DNA of 64,000 nucleotides, taken from Streptomyces aureus (GTDB lineage Bacteria > Actinomycetota > Actinomycetes > Streptomycetales > Streptomycetaceae). Positions 34,094 to 42,115 of this stretch are shown piece by piece (the first letter of the stretch is position 1; each line of letters begins with the position of its first letter). Made by a program: the position numbers and the translations under genes. The stretch is from positions 248,001 to 312,000 of the forward strand of contig NZ_JNZD01000006.1 of NCBI RefSeq assembly GCF_000725495.1, read 5' to 3'. Below the pieces are notes generated by a model, which did not search any database, was not told the DNA's origin, and saw nothing but the letters and a program-made list of their open reading frames with translations.

Positions 34094-35302
34094 ATGAGCC
34101 GGGAAAACACCACGACGGACACGCCTCGGCGCGAGGATCTGTGGGGTCGGGAGGCGATCCGGAAGCGGCCGGGCATGTACGTCGGCTCGGTAAGTGAACG
34201 CGGTCTGCACCAAGCGGTGTTCGACGTGGTCGAGCGGGCGATGAACGATGCCCTGATCGGTCCAGGAGGGCACGTGGACATCACCCTCACCGCCGACGGC
34301 GGCATCCGGGTGACCGACGACGGTCCGGGCGTACCCGTGGAAGCGGCGGGACACTCGGGCGGCCGGGGACTCGAGGACGTGCTGACCCACCTCCAGGACC
34401 TGAAGCGCCGCCACCCCCGAGGCCGCCACACCGTGGCCCTGAGCCCCTTGAGCAACGAACCGGCCGTCACCAACGCACTGTCGAGTCGCCTGACCGCCGA
34501 GGTACGACGCGACGGGCGCCGCTGGATCCAGGAGTACGCGTGCGGCGAAGCGACCGCCCAGCCCACGGACGCGGGAGCGGCGGCCGGAAGCGGCACCACC
34601 ATCACGTTCTGGCCCGACGCCGACATCTTCGAGACGACGACCCCCTCCTTCGAGCGTCTGACGAACCACTTTCGCGAAGCAGCCGTCCTGAACCCGGCAT
34701 TGACCGTCTCCCTCGCCGACGAACGGGTCGCGGGCGAGTCGCGGTCCGTGCGCTTCCATTTCCCCGACGGACGCGAGGACCTGGTCGCGGCCCTCGGCAT
34801 GGAGACCGGAGCACGCGTCCACCCGGACGCCATCTCCTTCGCGGAGGAGGACGAGCGGATGGCGGGGTCCGTGGAGGTGTGGCTGCGCTGGTGCGACTCC
34901 CAGGAGGAGAGCGTCAGGAGCTACGCCAACAGCATGCGCACCTTCGAGGGCGGCACGCACGAGGCAGGCTTCCGCGAGGGAGTGACTGCCGCCGTGGACG
35001 TATACGCTCGCGGGCAAGGGCTGTTGGCAGCCGACGATCCTCGGCCGGCCTACGACCGCGTCGGCGCGGGCCTGACGGCCGTCGTCTCGGTGAAGCTGGA
35101 CAACCCCGAGTTCTACGGAGCCACCCGCACCCGACTGGGCGGCGACGGCGACCTGGCCCACCCGGGCATCCACGACACCGGCACGGTACAGACCCGCGTC
35201 CGCGACATCGTCCGAGCACACGTCGGCACCTGGCTGAACCACCACCCGGAGCAGGCCGAGAGCATCGTCAGGAGAATCACCGACGGAACCCGTCGGGGCT
35301 GA
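34094..35302 (+). CDS. Stand-alone GyrB ATPase/transducer-like protein, catalytic residues altered
   Basis: 402 residues from the ATG at 34094 (AGGGGG 6 bases upstream). It matches only the GHKL ATPase and transducer domains of GyrB/ParE (the 43-kDa half): RKRPGMYVGSVSERGLHQAV, RVTDDGPGVP, GTTITFWPDADIFET, ANSMRTFEGGTHEAGF and GLTAVVSVKLDNPEF. There is no TOPRIM domain. Key positions differ: the usual EVVDN reads DVVER (D44, E47, R48), losing the catalytic Glu and the Mg-binding Asn; the Gly-rich ATP lid reads VALSPLSNEPA; and the QTK loop reads ATR (A343, R345). It probably does not hydrolyse ATP normally. It could act as a decoy for gyrase inhibitors, a gyrase partner, or an inert relic, but the frame is intact. 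Confidence 0.88.
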   Translation: MSRENTTTDTPRREDLWGREAIRKRPGMYVGSVSERGLHQAVFDVVERAMNDALIGPGGHVDITLTADGGIRVTDDGPGVPVEAAGHSGGRGLEDVLTHLQDLKRRHPRGRHTVALSPLSNEPAVTNALSSRLTAEVRRDGRRWIQEYACGEATAQPTDAGAAAGSGTTITFWPDADIFETTTPSFERLTNHFREAAVLNPALTVSLADERVAGESRSVRFHFPDGREDLVAALGMETGARVHPDAISFAEEDERMAGSVEVWLRWCDSQEESVRSYANSMRTFEGGTHEAGFREGVTAAVDVYARGQGLLAADDPRPAYDRVGAGLTAVVSVKLDNPEFYGATRTRLGGDGDLAHPGIHDTGTVQTRVRDIVRAHVGTWLNHHPEQAESIVRRITDGTRRG

Positions 35303-35411
35303 GCGGGAGCCGGCACCGGTCGTGGTCGGCGCGCGTGTACTCGCCCCACGCGCGCCGACACGGACCTCGTCCTCGCCGGCGGAACCGACGACCCAACTAC
35401 CCTCGTTCCCC

Positions 35412-36335
35412 ATGACCTTCACCGATTCCGACATCACCGAGGACCTGATCCGGGACCTGTTGCGAGTGCAGTGTCCCGAGCTGGCCGATCTTCCGCTGAA
35501 GCTGGGTGCGCTCGGCTGGGACAATCAGGTGTGGCGGCTCGGTGACGACCTCGCCGTGCGGCTGCCCTGGGCCACGCGGTCCGCGGACGAGCTGCTGCGC
35601 AAGGAGCACGCCTGGGTGCCGCGGCTCGCCCCGGACCTTCCGCTCCGGGTTCCCGTTCCGCAGCATCTCGGTGAGCCCGGCGAGCGCTTCCCGCGACCCT
35701 GGCTCGTCACCACCTGGGTACAGGGCGACCCCGCCGACCGTGCTCCCGCCACCCGCCCGGCGGAGTCGGCCGCCGCCCTGGCCGCCTTCCTGACCGCCCT
35801 GCACCGGCCGGCCCCCGAGAAGGCGCCGGCAGGACGGGACCGCGGCGGTCCGCTGGCCGACACCGCCGCGTACTTCACCCAGGCACTCGACTCGGCCCAC
35901 GGCCTGGGGCTGGTCGACGATCCGGCCGCCGTCCGCGCCGTCTGGGAGGACGCCGCCGCCGCGCCCGACTGGGCCGGTCCACGTCTCTGGCTCCACGGCG
36001 ACCTGCACCCCGCCAACGTCCTGACCACGAACGGCACCATTACCGGAGTGATCGACTTCGGGGACCTCTTCGCCGGCGACCCGGCCTTCGACCTCGCCGC
36101 CGCCTGGATCCTGCTGCCGGACGGAGCGCTCGACCGCTTCCGCGAGGCCTACGGGCCGAGCGCGGACGCCGCGACACTGCGTCGCGCCCGCGGCTGGGCG
36201 GTGCTGCGAGCACTCGCCTGCCTCCACATCGCCGACGCCGGCGTCCACGGCCGCCCGGGTGGCAAGGCCAGCTGGGGCCCACCCGCCCAGGCCTCACTGC
36301 GGCGCCTCACCACCGGAGCCGGCCGGAATCCCTGA
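35412..36335 (+). CDS. Aminoglycoside phosphotransferase (APH) family protein
   Basis: 307 residues. The kinase-like fold shows LGWDNQVWRLGDDLAVRLPW for ATP binding, LVTTWVQGDPAD as hinge, the catalytic loop LWLHGDLHPANVL and the metal-binding GVIDFGDLFAGDPAFDLA. Members phosphorylate antibiotics, sugars, choline or other small alcohols; the sequence does not fix the substrate, and many Streptomyces copies are not resistance genes. The ATG at 35412 begins MTFTDSDITEDLIRDLL, a normal start for the group, though without a clear ribosome site. It follows the GyrB-like gene by 109 bases on the same strand. Confidence 0.88.
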   Translation: MTFTDSDITEDLIRDLLRVQCPELADLPLKLGALGWDNQVWRLGDDLAVRLPWATRSADELLRKEHAWVPRLAPDLPLRVPVPQHLGEPGERFPRPWLVTTWVQGDPADRAPATRPAESAAALAAFLTALHRPAPEKAPAGRDRGGPLADTAAYFTQALDSAHGLGLVDDPAAVRAVWEDAAAAPDWAGPRLWLHGDLHPANVLTTNGTITGVIDFGDLFAGDPAFDLAAAWILLPDGALDRFREAYGPSADAATLRRARGWAVLRALACLHIADAGVHGRPGGKASWGPPAQASLRRLTTGAGRNP

Positions 36336-36516
36336 CATGGGGAACGGGCTCTGTCCGGCGCGGGCTTGTCGGCATCGCAGCTCCCCGCCGGGGCAGGCGG
36401 ACGTAAGTCGGCTCCGGGTATGGGCCCGCGATCAGAGGAGCCGGCATCACGCCATCAACTCCACTGATGTCAGGCCGTCTTGCGTTCGCGTTCCCGTCAC
36501 GGCTACAACTCCTGAC

Positions 36517-37101
36517 GTGACCGAGCATCCGAACGCCACCTCCCCGAGCGCCGACAGGTCCGGTATCGAGGGCCTCCTTCGGTCTCGGGACGCGGCTGTC
36601 CTGGCGCACCCCGGAGGGACACTGCTGGAACATCTGGTCCGCGTCGAACGCAGGCTCGCCGACTGGGGTGCTCCGCGTGAGGTCCAGCTCGCGGGCCTGT
36701 GCCACGCCGCGTACGGGACGGATGGCTTCGATGTGTCCCTGCTGGGGCCGGCGGAGCGCCCGCTCCTCACCGCGCGGATCGGCGAACGGGCCGAGGCTCT
36801 GGTGTATCTGTACGGGAGCTGCGACAGAGCCGCGACCTACCCACGCCTTCGCGAAGACCGACGGCCTCTGTTCAAGGACCGGTTCACCGGCACCGACCAC
36901 GATCCCACCGTCGACGACCTGCGGGCCTTCCTGGAAATCACCGCGGCGAACGAACTCGACGTGTTCGAGCACAACGACGAACTGGCCCTCCGGTACGCGG
37001 CGGGGCTGCGCTCGGTGCTGGAGCCGGTCCGTCATCTGCTGTCCCCGGGAGCGTGGGAGTCGGTGCGACGCGGGACCGAGGGTCACGGCGCGACCGCCTG
37101 A
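36517..37101 (+). CDS. DUF6817-like (HD-like) protein
   Basis: 194 residues from the GTG at 36517. TLLEHLVRVERRLADWGAPR then VQLAGLCHAAYGTDGFD resembles the helical HD-domain layout in which paired His/Asp bind metal, and I associate it with the uncharacterised DUF6817 group. The C-terminal half is helical (LRAFLEITAANELDVFEHND). It is cytoplasmic, and no partner gene is evident. A TACAACT box 7 bases before the GTG suggests a leaderless transcript. Confidence 0.7.
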   Translation: MTEHPNATSPSADRSGIEGLLRSRDAAVLAHPGGTLLEHLVRVERRLADWGAPREVQLAGLCHAAYGTDGFDVSLLGPAERPLLTARIGERAEALVYLYGSCDRAATYPRLREDRRPLFKDRFTGTDHDPTVDDLRAFLEITAANELDVFEHNDELALRYAAGLRSVLEPVRHLLSPGAWESVRRGTEGHGATA

Positions 37102-37303
37102 ACCGTCCGGCGAGCGCGAACGTCCGGGCCCTCCACCACCGGGGCACGCCGACCCGGATCCCTTTCGGCGCGGGCGAACGTGGCGCCCGCCCTCGCGGAT
37201 CCGGAGCGCGCAGGCCCGCTCCCTCCCGGCACTGGGGTGCGGGCGCATAGGCCCGCGGAAACTCGGATGCGGACCCCGCACGGCCGTCCCTAGGCTGGAC
37301 GCG

Positions 37304-37355
37304 CGATGCGCGATGCGCGATGCGCGATGCGCGATGCGCGATGCGCGATGCGCGA
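37304..37355. repeat. 7-bp tandem repeat (CGATGCG), 7 copies
   Basis: Seven perfect copies of CGATGCG plus CGA, 42 bases before the ATG of the double-VOC gene. Heptamer runs change length readily by slippage, and this one would move any promoter element relative to the gene. Nothing shows that it is translated. Confidence 0.95.
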
Positions 37356-37396
37356 AACCTCTGATGGGCCGTCAGCGAAGCGGAGATGTCCGGGAC

Positions 37397-38119
37397 ATGA
37401 GCACTCAACTGTTCGCGATCTGCTTCAACGCGACCCGACCCGCGGACCTGGCACGGTTCTGGTCCGGCGTCCTGGGGTGGAAGGCGGTCGACGCACCGGA
37501 CGGCGACTTCGCGATCGCGCCGCCCGACGCGGGTGGCTACCGCGTGCGGTTCCTGCCGAGCCGGGAACCGAGAGTGGGCCGCAACCGGGCGCACTTCGAC
37601 CTCACGAGCGCCTCCCCGGAAGATCAGGGTCAGACGGTCGCCAGGGCACTGGAGCTCGGTGGCAGCCACCTCGATGTGGGTCAGCTCCCCGAAGAGGGCC
37701 ATGTGGTGCTCGCCGACCCCGACGGCAACGAGTTCTGCGTGATCGAAGCGGGCAACAAGTTCCTGGCCGACACCGGGACCGTCGGAGCGCTGGCCTGCGA
37801 CGGTACGCAGGCGGTCGGCTACTTCTGGAGCGCGGTCCTGGGCTGGCCTCTGGTCTGGGACCAGGACGAGGAGACCGCGATCCAGTCGCCGGACGGCGGT
37901 ACGAAGATCACCTGGGGTGGCCCTCCGGTGGCACCGAAGACGGGACCGAACCGGCTGTACCTGGAGCTGGCGGTCGCCTCAGACGCCGACTGGGAGGCGG
38001 AACTCGACCGCCTGGTCTCGCTGGGCGCGACACGTGCGGACACCGCCGAGGAACACGGCGACCGGGTCCTGCTGTTCGACCCCGACGGCAACGAGTTCTC
38101 CGTACGACGGCACGCGTAG
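37397..38119 (+). CDS. Double-domain VOC protein
   Basis: 240 residues from the ATG at 37397, with CGGAGA about 11 bases upstream. Two VOC units follow each other: residues about 5-118 (CFNATRPADLARFWSGVLGW to DPDGNEFCVIEAG) and about 125-240 (VGALACDGTQAVGYFWSAVL to DPDGNEFSVRRHA). Each ends in the DPDGNEF strand and contains RxHxDL/YLEL in the middle. Tandem VOC proteins often bind or degrade aromatic compounds or antibiotics. A 7-bp repeat run lies directly upstream and a strong terminator downstream. Confidence 0.87.
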   Translation: MSTQLFAICFNATRPADLARFWSGVLGWKAVDAPDGDFAIAPPDAGGYRVRFLPSREPRVGRNRAHFDLTSASPEDQGQTVARALELGGSHLDVGQLPEEGHVVLADPDGNEFCVIEAGNKFLADTGTVGALACDGTQAVGYFWSAVLGWPLVWDQDEETAIQSPDGGTKITWGGPPVAPKTGPNRLYLELAVASDADWEAELDRLVSLGATRADTAEEHGDRVLLFDPDGNEFSVRRHA

Positions 38120-38129
38120 GCCCTTGGCC

Positions 38130-38162
38130 GGGAGGTCCCCCCGTGCCCACGGGGGTCTCCCC
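38130..38162. terminator. Bidirectional terminator
   Basis: CCCCCGT pairs with ACGGGGG around GCCC, extended after a short mismatch by GGGAG/CTCCC. It lies 10 bases after the VOC stop, between convergent genes. Confidence 0.8.
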
Positions 38163-38267
38163 GGCCCCGGCCTCGGCCCCGACCCTCGGGAATTCACACC
38201 GGGCCGGGGGCAACGCGCCACCCCTCGCGCCCAGGCGCCCGCGCCCGCGCCCGCGCCCGCCCAAGCC

Positions 38268-39209
38268 TCACCCGCAACGCACCCCCGCCCCGTTCGAGCG
38301 ATCGCTCACCGAGGCCTCCGACGGGACGCCCGGGCCCGGTCGCCGAACCGCGCCACCCCCGGCCGCACGCCGGGGCCGGCCCAGCACGACTCCGGCCAGG
38401 ACCAGCACCAGCCCGCCCAACTGCTGCACGGTCAGCACCTCCTTGGCGACCACGGTGCCGAGGACGACGCCGGTGACGGGATTCAGCAGCCCGATCAGTC
38501 CGACCGTCCCGGTGGGCAGGTGCCGCAACCCGGTGAACCAGGCCACGAAGGCCAGCGCGGTGGCGATCAGGGTGACGTAGGCGAAGGCGAGGAGGCTCTG
38601 CCCGGAGAGCGCGGGCGGACGGCCTTCCACGGCCGCGGCGACGGGGAGCAGGAACATGCCTCCGGCGGTGAGCTGCCACGCGGTCGAGGCGAGCACGTCG
38701 ACGCCGGTGCTCCACCGTTTGGCCAGGATGTAGCCGAAGGACGACACCAGCATGGCGGCGGCCGAGGCGAGGATGCCCGGGAGGCTCACCTTCCCGACCC
38801 CCGAGAGCAGCATCAGGCAGACCCCGCCGAGACCGATCGCGGCACCGGCCAGATGCGCCGGCCGAGGACGTTCGGACACCAGGGGCCAGGCCATGAGCAT
38901 CATCGTCAGCGGGGCGACCGCCATGACGGTCGAGGCCACGCTCGTCGGGAGCAGCTGGGAAGCGGCGTAGACGAGCACGAAGAACACGCTCATGTTCAGC
39001 AGCCCGAGCACCGCGGACCGCCACCACCAGGCACCGCGCGGCAGCCGTCTGCGCACGGCCAGCAGGAGAAGCCCGGCGGGCAGTGCGCGCAGGGCGGCTC
39101 CGTAGAGCGGCCGGTCGGCCGGCAGGAACTCGTGCGTGACGAAGTAGTTGGCCCCCCAGGCCACCGGAGCGACCGCGGTCAGTGCCACCCATCGGGGATT
39201 AGCTTCCAT
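38268..39209 (-). CDS. EamA-family (DMT) transporter
   Basis: 313 residues with ten hydrophobic helices in two repeats of five, as in the drug/metabolite transporter superfamily. Typical stretches are VAPVAWGANYFVTHEFLPAD, LRALPAGLLLLAVRRRLPRG, SVASTVMAVAPLTMMLMAWP and TGTVGLIGLLNPVTGVVLG. The usual role is export of an amino acid, metabolite or drug. The ATG at 39209 sits inside one of two palindromes shared with the divergent MarR gene, so repression by that regulator is very likely. The stretch after helix ten is Arg/Pro-rich, with a GCCCGC-repeat at DNA level near 38240-38262. Confidence 0.92.
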   Translation of the reverse strand: MEANPRWVALTAVAPVAWGANYFVTHEFLPADRPLYGAALRALPAGLLLLAVRRRLPRGAWWWRSAVLGLLNMSVFFVLVYAASQLLPTSVASTVMAVAPLTMMLMAWPLVSERPRPAHLAGAAIGLGGVCLMLLSGVGKVSLPGILASAAAMLVSSFGYILAKRWSTGVDVLASTAWQLTAGGMFLLPVAAAVEGRPPALSGQSLLAFAYVTLIATALAFVAWFTGLRHLPTGTVGLIGLLNPVTGVVLGTVVAKEVLTVQQLGGLVLVLAGVVLGRPRRAAGGGAVRRPGPGVPSEASVSDRSNGAGVRCG

Positions 39210-39235
39210 GGAAGACAATATAACTTCCCGGGAAG
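39203..39235. promoter_or_regulatory. Paired MarR operators between EamA and MarR genes
   Basis: Two perfect 12-bp palindromes, CTTCCATGGAAG (39203-39214) and CTTCCCGGGAAG (39224-39235), are centred exactly 21 bp apart, two helical turns, so bound dimers would lie on the same DNA face. The first contains the EamA start codon, and the second covers the GGGAAG ribosome site of the MarR gene. This arrangement would repress both genes. Confidence 0.88.
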
Positions 39236-39240
39236 CTACA

Positions 39241-39774
39241 ATGCCAGTCATGGAACCCGGAGAACCTCTCGACCGCGTGGCCCGCATCCAGGAGGAGTGG
39301 CGTCGCGAGCGGCCCGACCTCGACACCTCCCCCCAGGGAGTGATCGGCCGGCTGCACCGCCTCGCCGATCGACTGAGCGAGGAACTCCGTCTGGTCTACG
39401 ACGCCTACGGCCTCGGCGAGGGCGAGTTCGACGTCCTGTGCGCACTGCGCCGCGCCGGTGAGCCCTACGAACGGGCACCCGGGGAACTCGCCGCGCACAC
39501 CATGGTCACCACCGGCGCGATGACGAAGCGGATCGACCGCCTGGAGCGGGCCGGCCTCGTCACCCGGCGCCGTTCCTCCGACGACCAGCGCGGCCGGATC
39601 GTCGCCCTCACCCGGCCCGGACGCGAACTGATCGACCGGGCGTTCACCGACCACATGCGCAACGAACGCCGACTGCTGGACCTGCTGACACCGGCCGACT
39701 CCGCGTCGCTGGAGACACTGCTCACCACCTGGCTCTCCCGGGTGGACCATCCGCGCACACTCGAAGGCGAGTGA
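39241..39774 (+). CDS. MarR-family transcriptional regulator
   Basis: 177 residues from the ATG at 39241 (GGGAAG 6 bases upstream). The winged helix is plain: LGEGEFDVLCALRRAGEPYE, APGELAAHTMVTTGAMTKRI, DRLERAGLVTRRRSSDDQRG as recognition helix and wing, and RIVALTRPG. Helices at both ends dimerise. The long N-terminus before the domain (about 1-35) is normal for this subgroup. It is divergent from an EamA exporter with only 31 bases between start codons, and two palindromes lie there. The expected logic is a ligand that releases MarR and induces its own exporter. Confidence 0.93.
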   Translation: MPVMEPGEPLDRVARIQEEWRRERPDLDTSPQGVIGRLHRLADRLSEELRLVYDAYGLGEGEFDVLCALRRAGEPYERAPGELAAHTMVTTGAMTKRIDRLERAGLVTRRRSSDDQRGRIVALTRPGRELIDRAFTDHMRNERRLLDLLTPADSASLETLLTTWLSRVDHPRTLEGE

Positions 39775-39826
39775 CCGGGCCGGCAAAGTGGAGGGAGTTG
39801 TCCGAGCCGACCGCTACGTTGGCAGC

Positions 39827-40525
39827 ATGATCGAGGACGAGAACAGGAACGAACCCATCCGCCCCCGGCGCTTCCACGAGACCGCGGGCCTCGAGGACTG
39901 GCGCGTGCTCGGTGAGGGAGCGTGCGCCTACTTCCGTACGGGGTCGTTCGCGGTCGGCGCCCAACTCGTGCGTGCGATCAGCGAGTTGTCGGACGTGGTC
40001 GACGACCACCCGGACGTCGACCTGCGCCGCGAGGGGGTGACCGTCCGGCTGATCAGCCTCACGGACGACTACTACGGACTCACCGAGCGGCACATCGATC
40101 TCGCCGGGCAGATCTCGGCGATCGCGCGCTCACTGGACCTCACGGCCGACCCGTCCGCCGTCCAGACGGTCCAGGTCACCGTGGACGCTCTCTCCGGCGC
40201 CGACGTGGTCGCGTTCTGGCGCGCCCTCCTCGGCTATCAGGACCGCGCGGGAAGCGACGAGGACCTGGTCGATCCCGGCGGTCGCGGAGCGCCGTTCTAC
40301 TTCCAGCGGATGGACGCCCCACGGCCCCAGCGCAACCGCGTCCACATCGACGTGTGGGTGCCCTACGACGAAGCCGAGGCACGGATCGCCGCGGCCCTGG
40401 CGGCGGGCGGCCGTCTGGTGAGCGACGCCGACGCCCCGTCGAACTGGGTCCTGGCCGATCCCGAGGGCAACGAGGCGTGCGTCGGCGTGGCCGGTCCGCC
40501 CGCTCCGCCCGCGAACCAGCCGTAG
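39827..40525 (+). CDS. Pterin-4a-carbinolamine dehydratase-like domain fused to VOC domain
   Basis: 232 residues from the ATG at 39827; the preceding CTACGTT could be a -10 of a leaderless transcript. The N-terminal half (about 14-110) resembles PCD/DCoH: WRVLGEGACAYFRTGSFAVG, DDHPDVDLRREGVTVRLIS, then YYGLTERHIDLAGQIS. The usual HHPD appears as DHPD. The second half (about 115-228) is one VOC unit: VQVTVDALSGADVVAFWRAL, NRVHIDVWVPYDEA and LADPEGNEACVGV. PCD enzymes recycle the pterin cofactor of aromatic hydroxylases. The fusion occurs in actinobacteria, and its reaction is not known to me. Confidence 0.85.
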   Translation: MIEDENRNEPIRPRRFHETAGLEDWRVLGEGACAYFRTGSFAVGAQLVRAISELSDVVDDHPDVDLRREGVTVRLISLTDDYYGLTERHIDLAGQISAIARSLDLTADPSAVQTVQVTVDALSGADVVAFWRALLGYQDRAGSDEDLVDPGGRGAPFYFQRMDAPRPQRNRVHIDVWVPYDEAEARIAAALAAGGRLVSDADAPSNWVLADPEGNEACVGVAGPPAPPANQP

Positions 40526-40546
40526 CCCCGCGGACGGTCCCTGTGG

Positions 40547-40600
40547 ACGAGTCCCGCGCAACGAGTCCCGTGCGAACGGGTCCCGGGCAAACGAGTCCGG
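40547..40600. repeat. Degenerate 15-bp tandem repeat
   Basis: About three and a half copies of ACGAGTCCCGTGCGA-like sequence with period 15, between the PCD-VOC gene and the toxin-antitoxin pair. Copies differ at one to three positions. Confidence 0.7.
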
Positions 40601-40737
40601 CGGGGCGGGGATGACGCCCATCGGTGGGCCGGCGAAGTCCCGCCCCCGGGCGGCCCCGGCACCTCCCGAGGTACCTGATCCATACGCACTGACCTGCGAT
40701 GATTGAGCTCGTGGTACCGCAGGAGTACCCTGCCGAC

Positions 40738-40989
40738 ATGGCAGCACTCAACGTGGAATTCTCCGACGCGGAACTCGCGGACCTGCGAGCCATCGCCCAG
40801 GAGCAGAACATGCCGATGAAGGCGTTCGTGCGGGCGTCGACCGCCAACGCGATCGCCCACCACCGGGCACTGCAGGAGGGCGCGGCCGTCTTCCAGAGCG
40901 TCTTCAGCGATCCCGCGCTGGCCGACGCCATCGCCGCGGCCGGCATCGACGACGGACCGGTCGCCCGTACGACGGACAGGGCCGCCTGA
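40738..40989 (+). CDS. Ribbon-helix-helix type antitoxin
   Basis: 83 residues from the ATG at 40738, with CAGGAG about 11 bases upstream. LNVEFSDAELADLRAIAQEQ then NMPMKAFVRASTANAIAHH reads as the strand-helix-helix of the RHH fold, which binds DNA as a dimer. The tail (FQSVFSDPALADAIAAAGID) would wrap the toxin. The Fic-like gene starts 5 bases after its stop. This is the normal order and spacing of a type II module, in which the antitoxin also represses the operon. The sequence GTACC-N4-GGTAC-like elements just upstream (40672-40730) could be its operator, which is uncertain. Confidence 0.75.
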   Translation: MAALNVEFSDAELADLRAIAQEQNMPMKAFVRASTANAIAHHRALQEGAAVFQSVFSDPALADAIAAAGIDDGPVARTTDRAA

Positions 40990-40994
40990 CCCCC

Positions 40995-41372
40995 ATGGCC
41001 CCCGTCGTCCACATCGACGTGCGCTGGCTCCTGCGGCAGCACGAAGCGGCCCTTCCCGACCAGCCCCACATCAGTGACTTCTCCGCGCTCGTCGCGGCGG
41101 TCGCGCGGCACCGCGTGGATCCGCCGCGCCTGGGTGTCGACCCCGACGCGTCGTGGCGCGCGGCGGCGCTGCTGCACACGCTGCTCCTGCTGCGGCCCCT
41201 CCCCTCCCTCAACGTCCGCTTCGCCTGCGCGGTCGCCATCGCCTACATGCACGCCAGCGGCGAGGGACTCGACAGTCCGTACGGGGAACTCGTCGAGCTG
41301 TGCAAGGACCTCATCACGGGCAAGAAGGACGTGTTCGGCGCCGCCGACGTGATCCGGTCCCAACGCGTCTGA
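40995..41372 (+). CDS. Doc/Fic-like toxin with degenerate Fic motif
   Basis: 125 residues. The length, the helical make-up and the partner gene fit the Doc branch of Fic proteins. Active Doc carries H[PA]FxDGNKR, which phosphorylates EF-Tu. Here the same place, between LHTLLLL and the helix FACAVAIAYMHASG, reads RPLPSLNVR (R67 to R75): the catalytic His is Arg, and Asp, Gly and Lys are lost, while Asn73 and Arg75 remain. So either the activity is lost or altered, or the protein works without transfer chemistry. The frame is intact and coupled to the antitoxin, which argues against simple decay. Confidence 0.72.
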   Translation: MAPVVHIDVRWLLRQHEAALPDQPHISDFSALVAAVARHRVDPPRLGVDPDASWRAAALLHTLLLLRPLPSLNVRFACAVAIAYMHASGEGLDSPYGELVELCKDLITGKKDVFGAADVIRSQRV

Positions 41373-41514
41373 CGGCCGGGGCACGCGGGCGCCGAGCACC
41401 GGCGCCGGGCACCGGGCATCGGGCATCGAGGTACCGGCCGCCGAAAACCGGGCGCCCCGAACTCCGTACACGGCGACGGACACTCTCCGGAGCCAAGCCC
41501 GGAGCAGCCGAGCG

Positions 41515-42018
41515 CTACCCGGTCACCACGGAGCAGCGCGCATCCTCCCGCGCCCGCCAGGAGAGCAACGGCTCGGTGGTCCCCCGTTCGAGCAGCCACG
41601 CCGTAGCCTCCACCAACCCCCTCGCGGCCCCGATCGGCGTCGAGAAGGTCCGCGACCGCTCGGCGAGCGTATGGCCGCCGCACTCGGCCACCTGGTCGCA
41701 CTGGACCGCGACCTCCGCCTCGACCTCCCAGGGAGGGCCCCAGCGAGGCTCCCAGAGGCACCGGCGGGGAAAGGAGAGCGAGGCGCTGAAGCCGACCCCC
41801 TCCGCCTCCGTGGAACCGAAGACGCCCGCCAGCACGAACCCCTCGACCCGGTGAAACGCGAGGCCCTCCCCCGCCCGTCCGGCAGGTGCACCCAGATGCC
41901 GGGCCAGAGCCGTCACCTGCGCGTCCGCCTCGGACAGGGCATCACGGACGGCGTCGGGCTCCGCCGCCTCGGGAAAGACCCAGCGCAGCTCGCCCTGGCT
42001 CAGCGGGATGACATCCAT
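41515..42018 (-). CDS. Hypothetical protein
   Basis: 167 residues, not recognised. It starts MDVIPLSQGELRWVFPEAAE and has an alpha-beta pattern: a helix at about 22-45, strands around GLAFHRVEGFVLAGVFG, GVGFSASLSFPRRC and EVEAEVAVQCDQ, and a C-terminal helix. No catalytic motif, signal or membrane helix is seen. It is monocistronic, convergent with the toxin-antitoxin pair, 142 bases away, with no clear terminator between. Confidence 0.65.
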   Translation of the reverse strand: MDVIPLSQGELRWVFPEAAEPDAVRDALSEADAQVTALARHLGAPAGRAGEGLAFHRVEGFVLAGVFGSTEAEGVGFSASLSFPRRCLWEPRWGPPWEVEAEVAVQCDQVAECGGHTLAERSRTFSTPIGAARGLVEATAWLLERGTTEPLLSWRAREDARCSVVTG

Positions 42019-42115
42019 GCGTCCGAGTCTGCCTCACCCGCCCGCGTGACGGCAGGAGACGCACGATCCTTCGCAGGCATGACGGACCCTCAAACAGCGG
42101 CAGATCGTGCCCAGT

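Noticed and set aside
35412..36335. Calling the APH-family gene an aminoglycoside resistance gene
   Set aside because: The fold is shared by many small-molecule kinases, and nothing in the sequence or context fixes the substrate.
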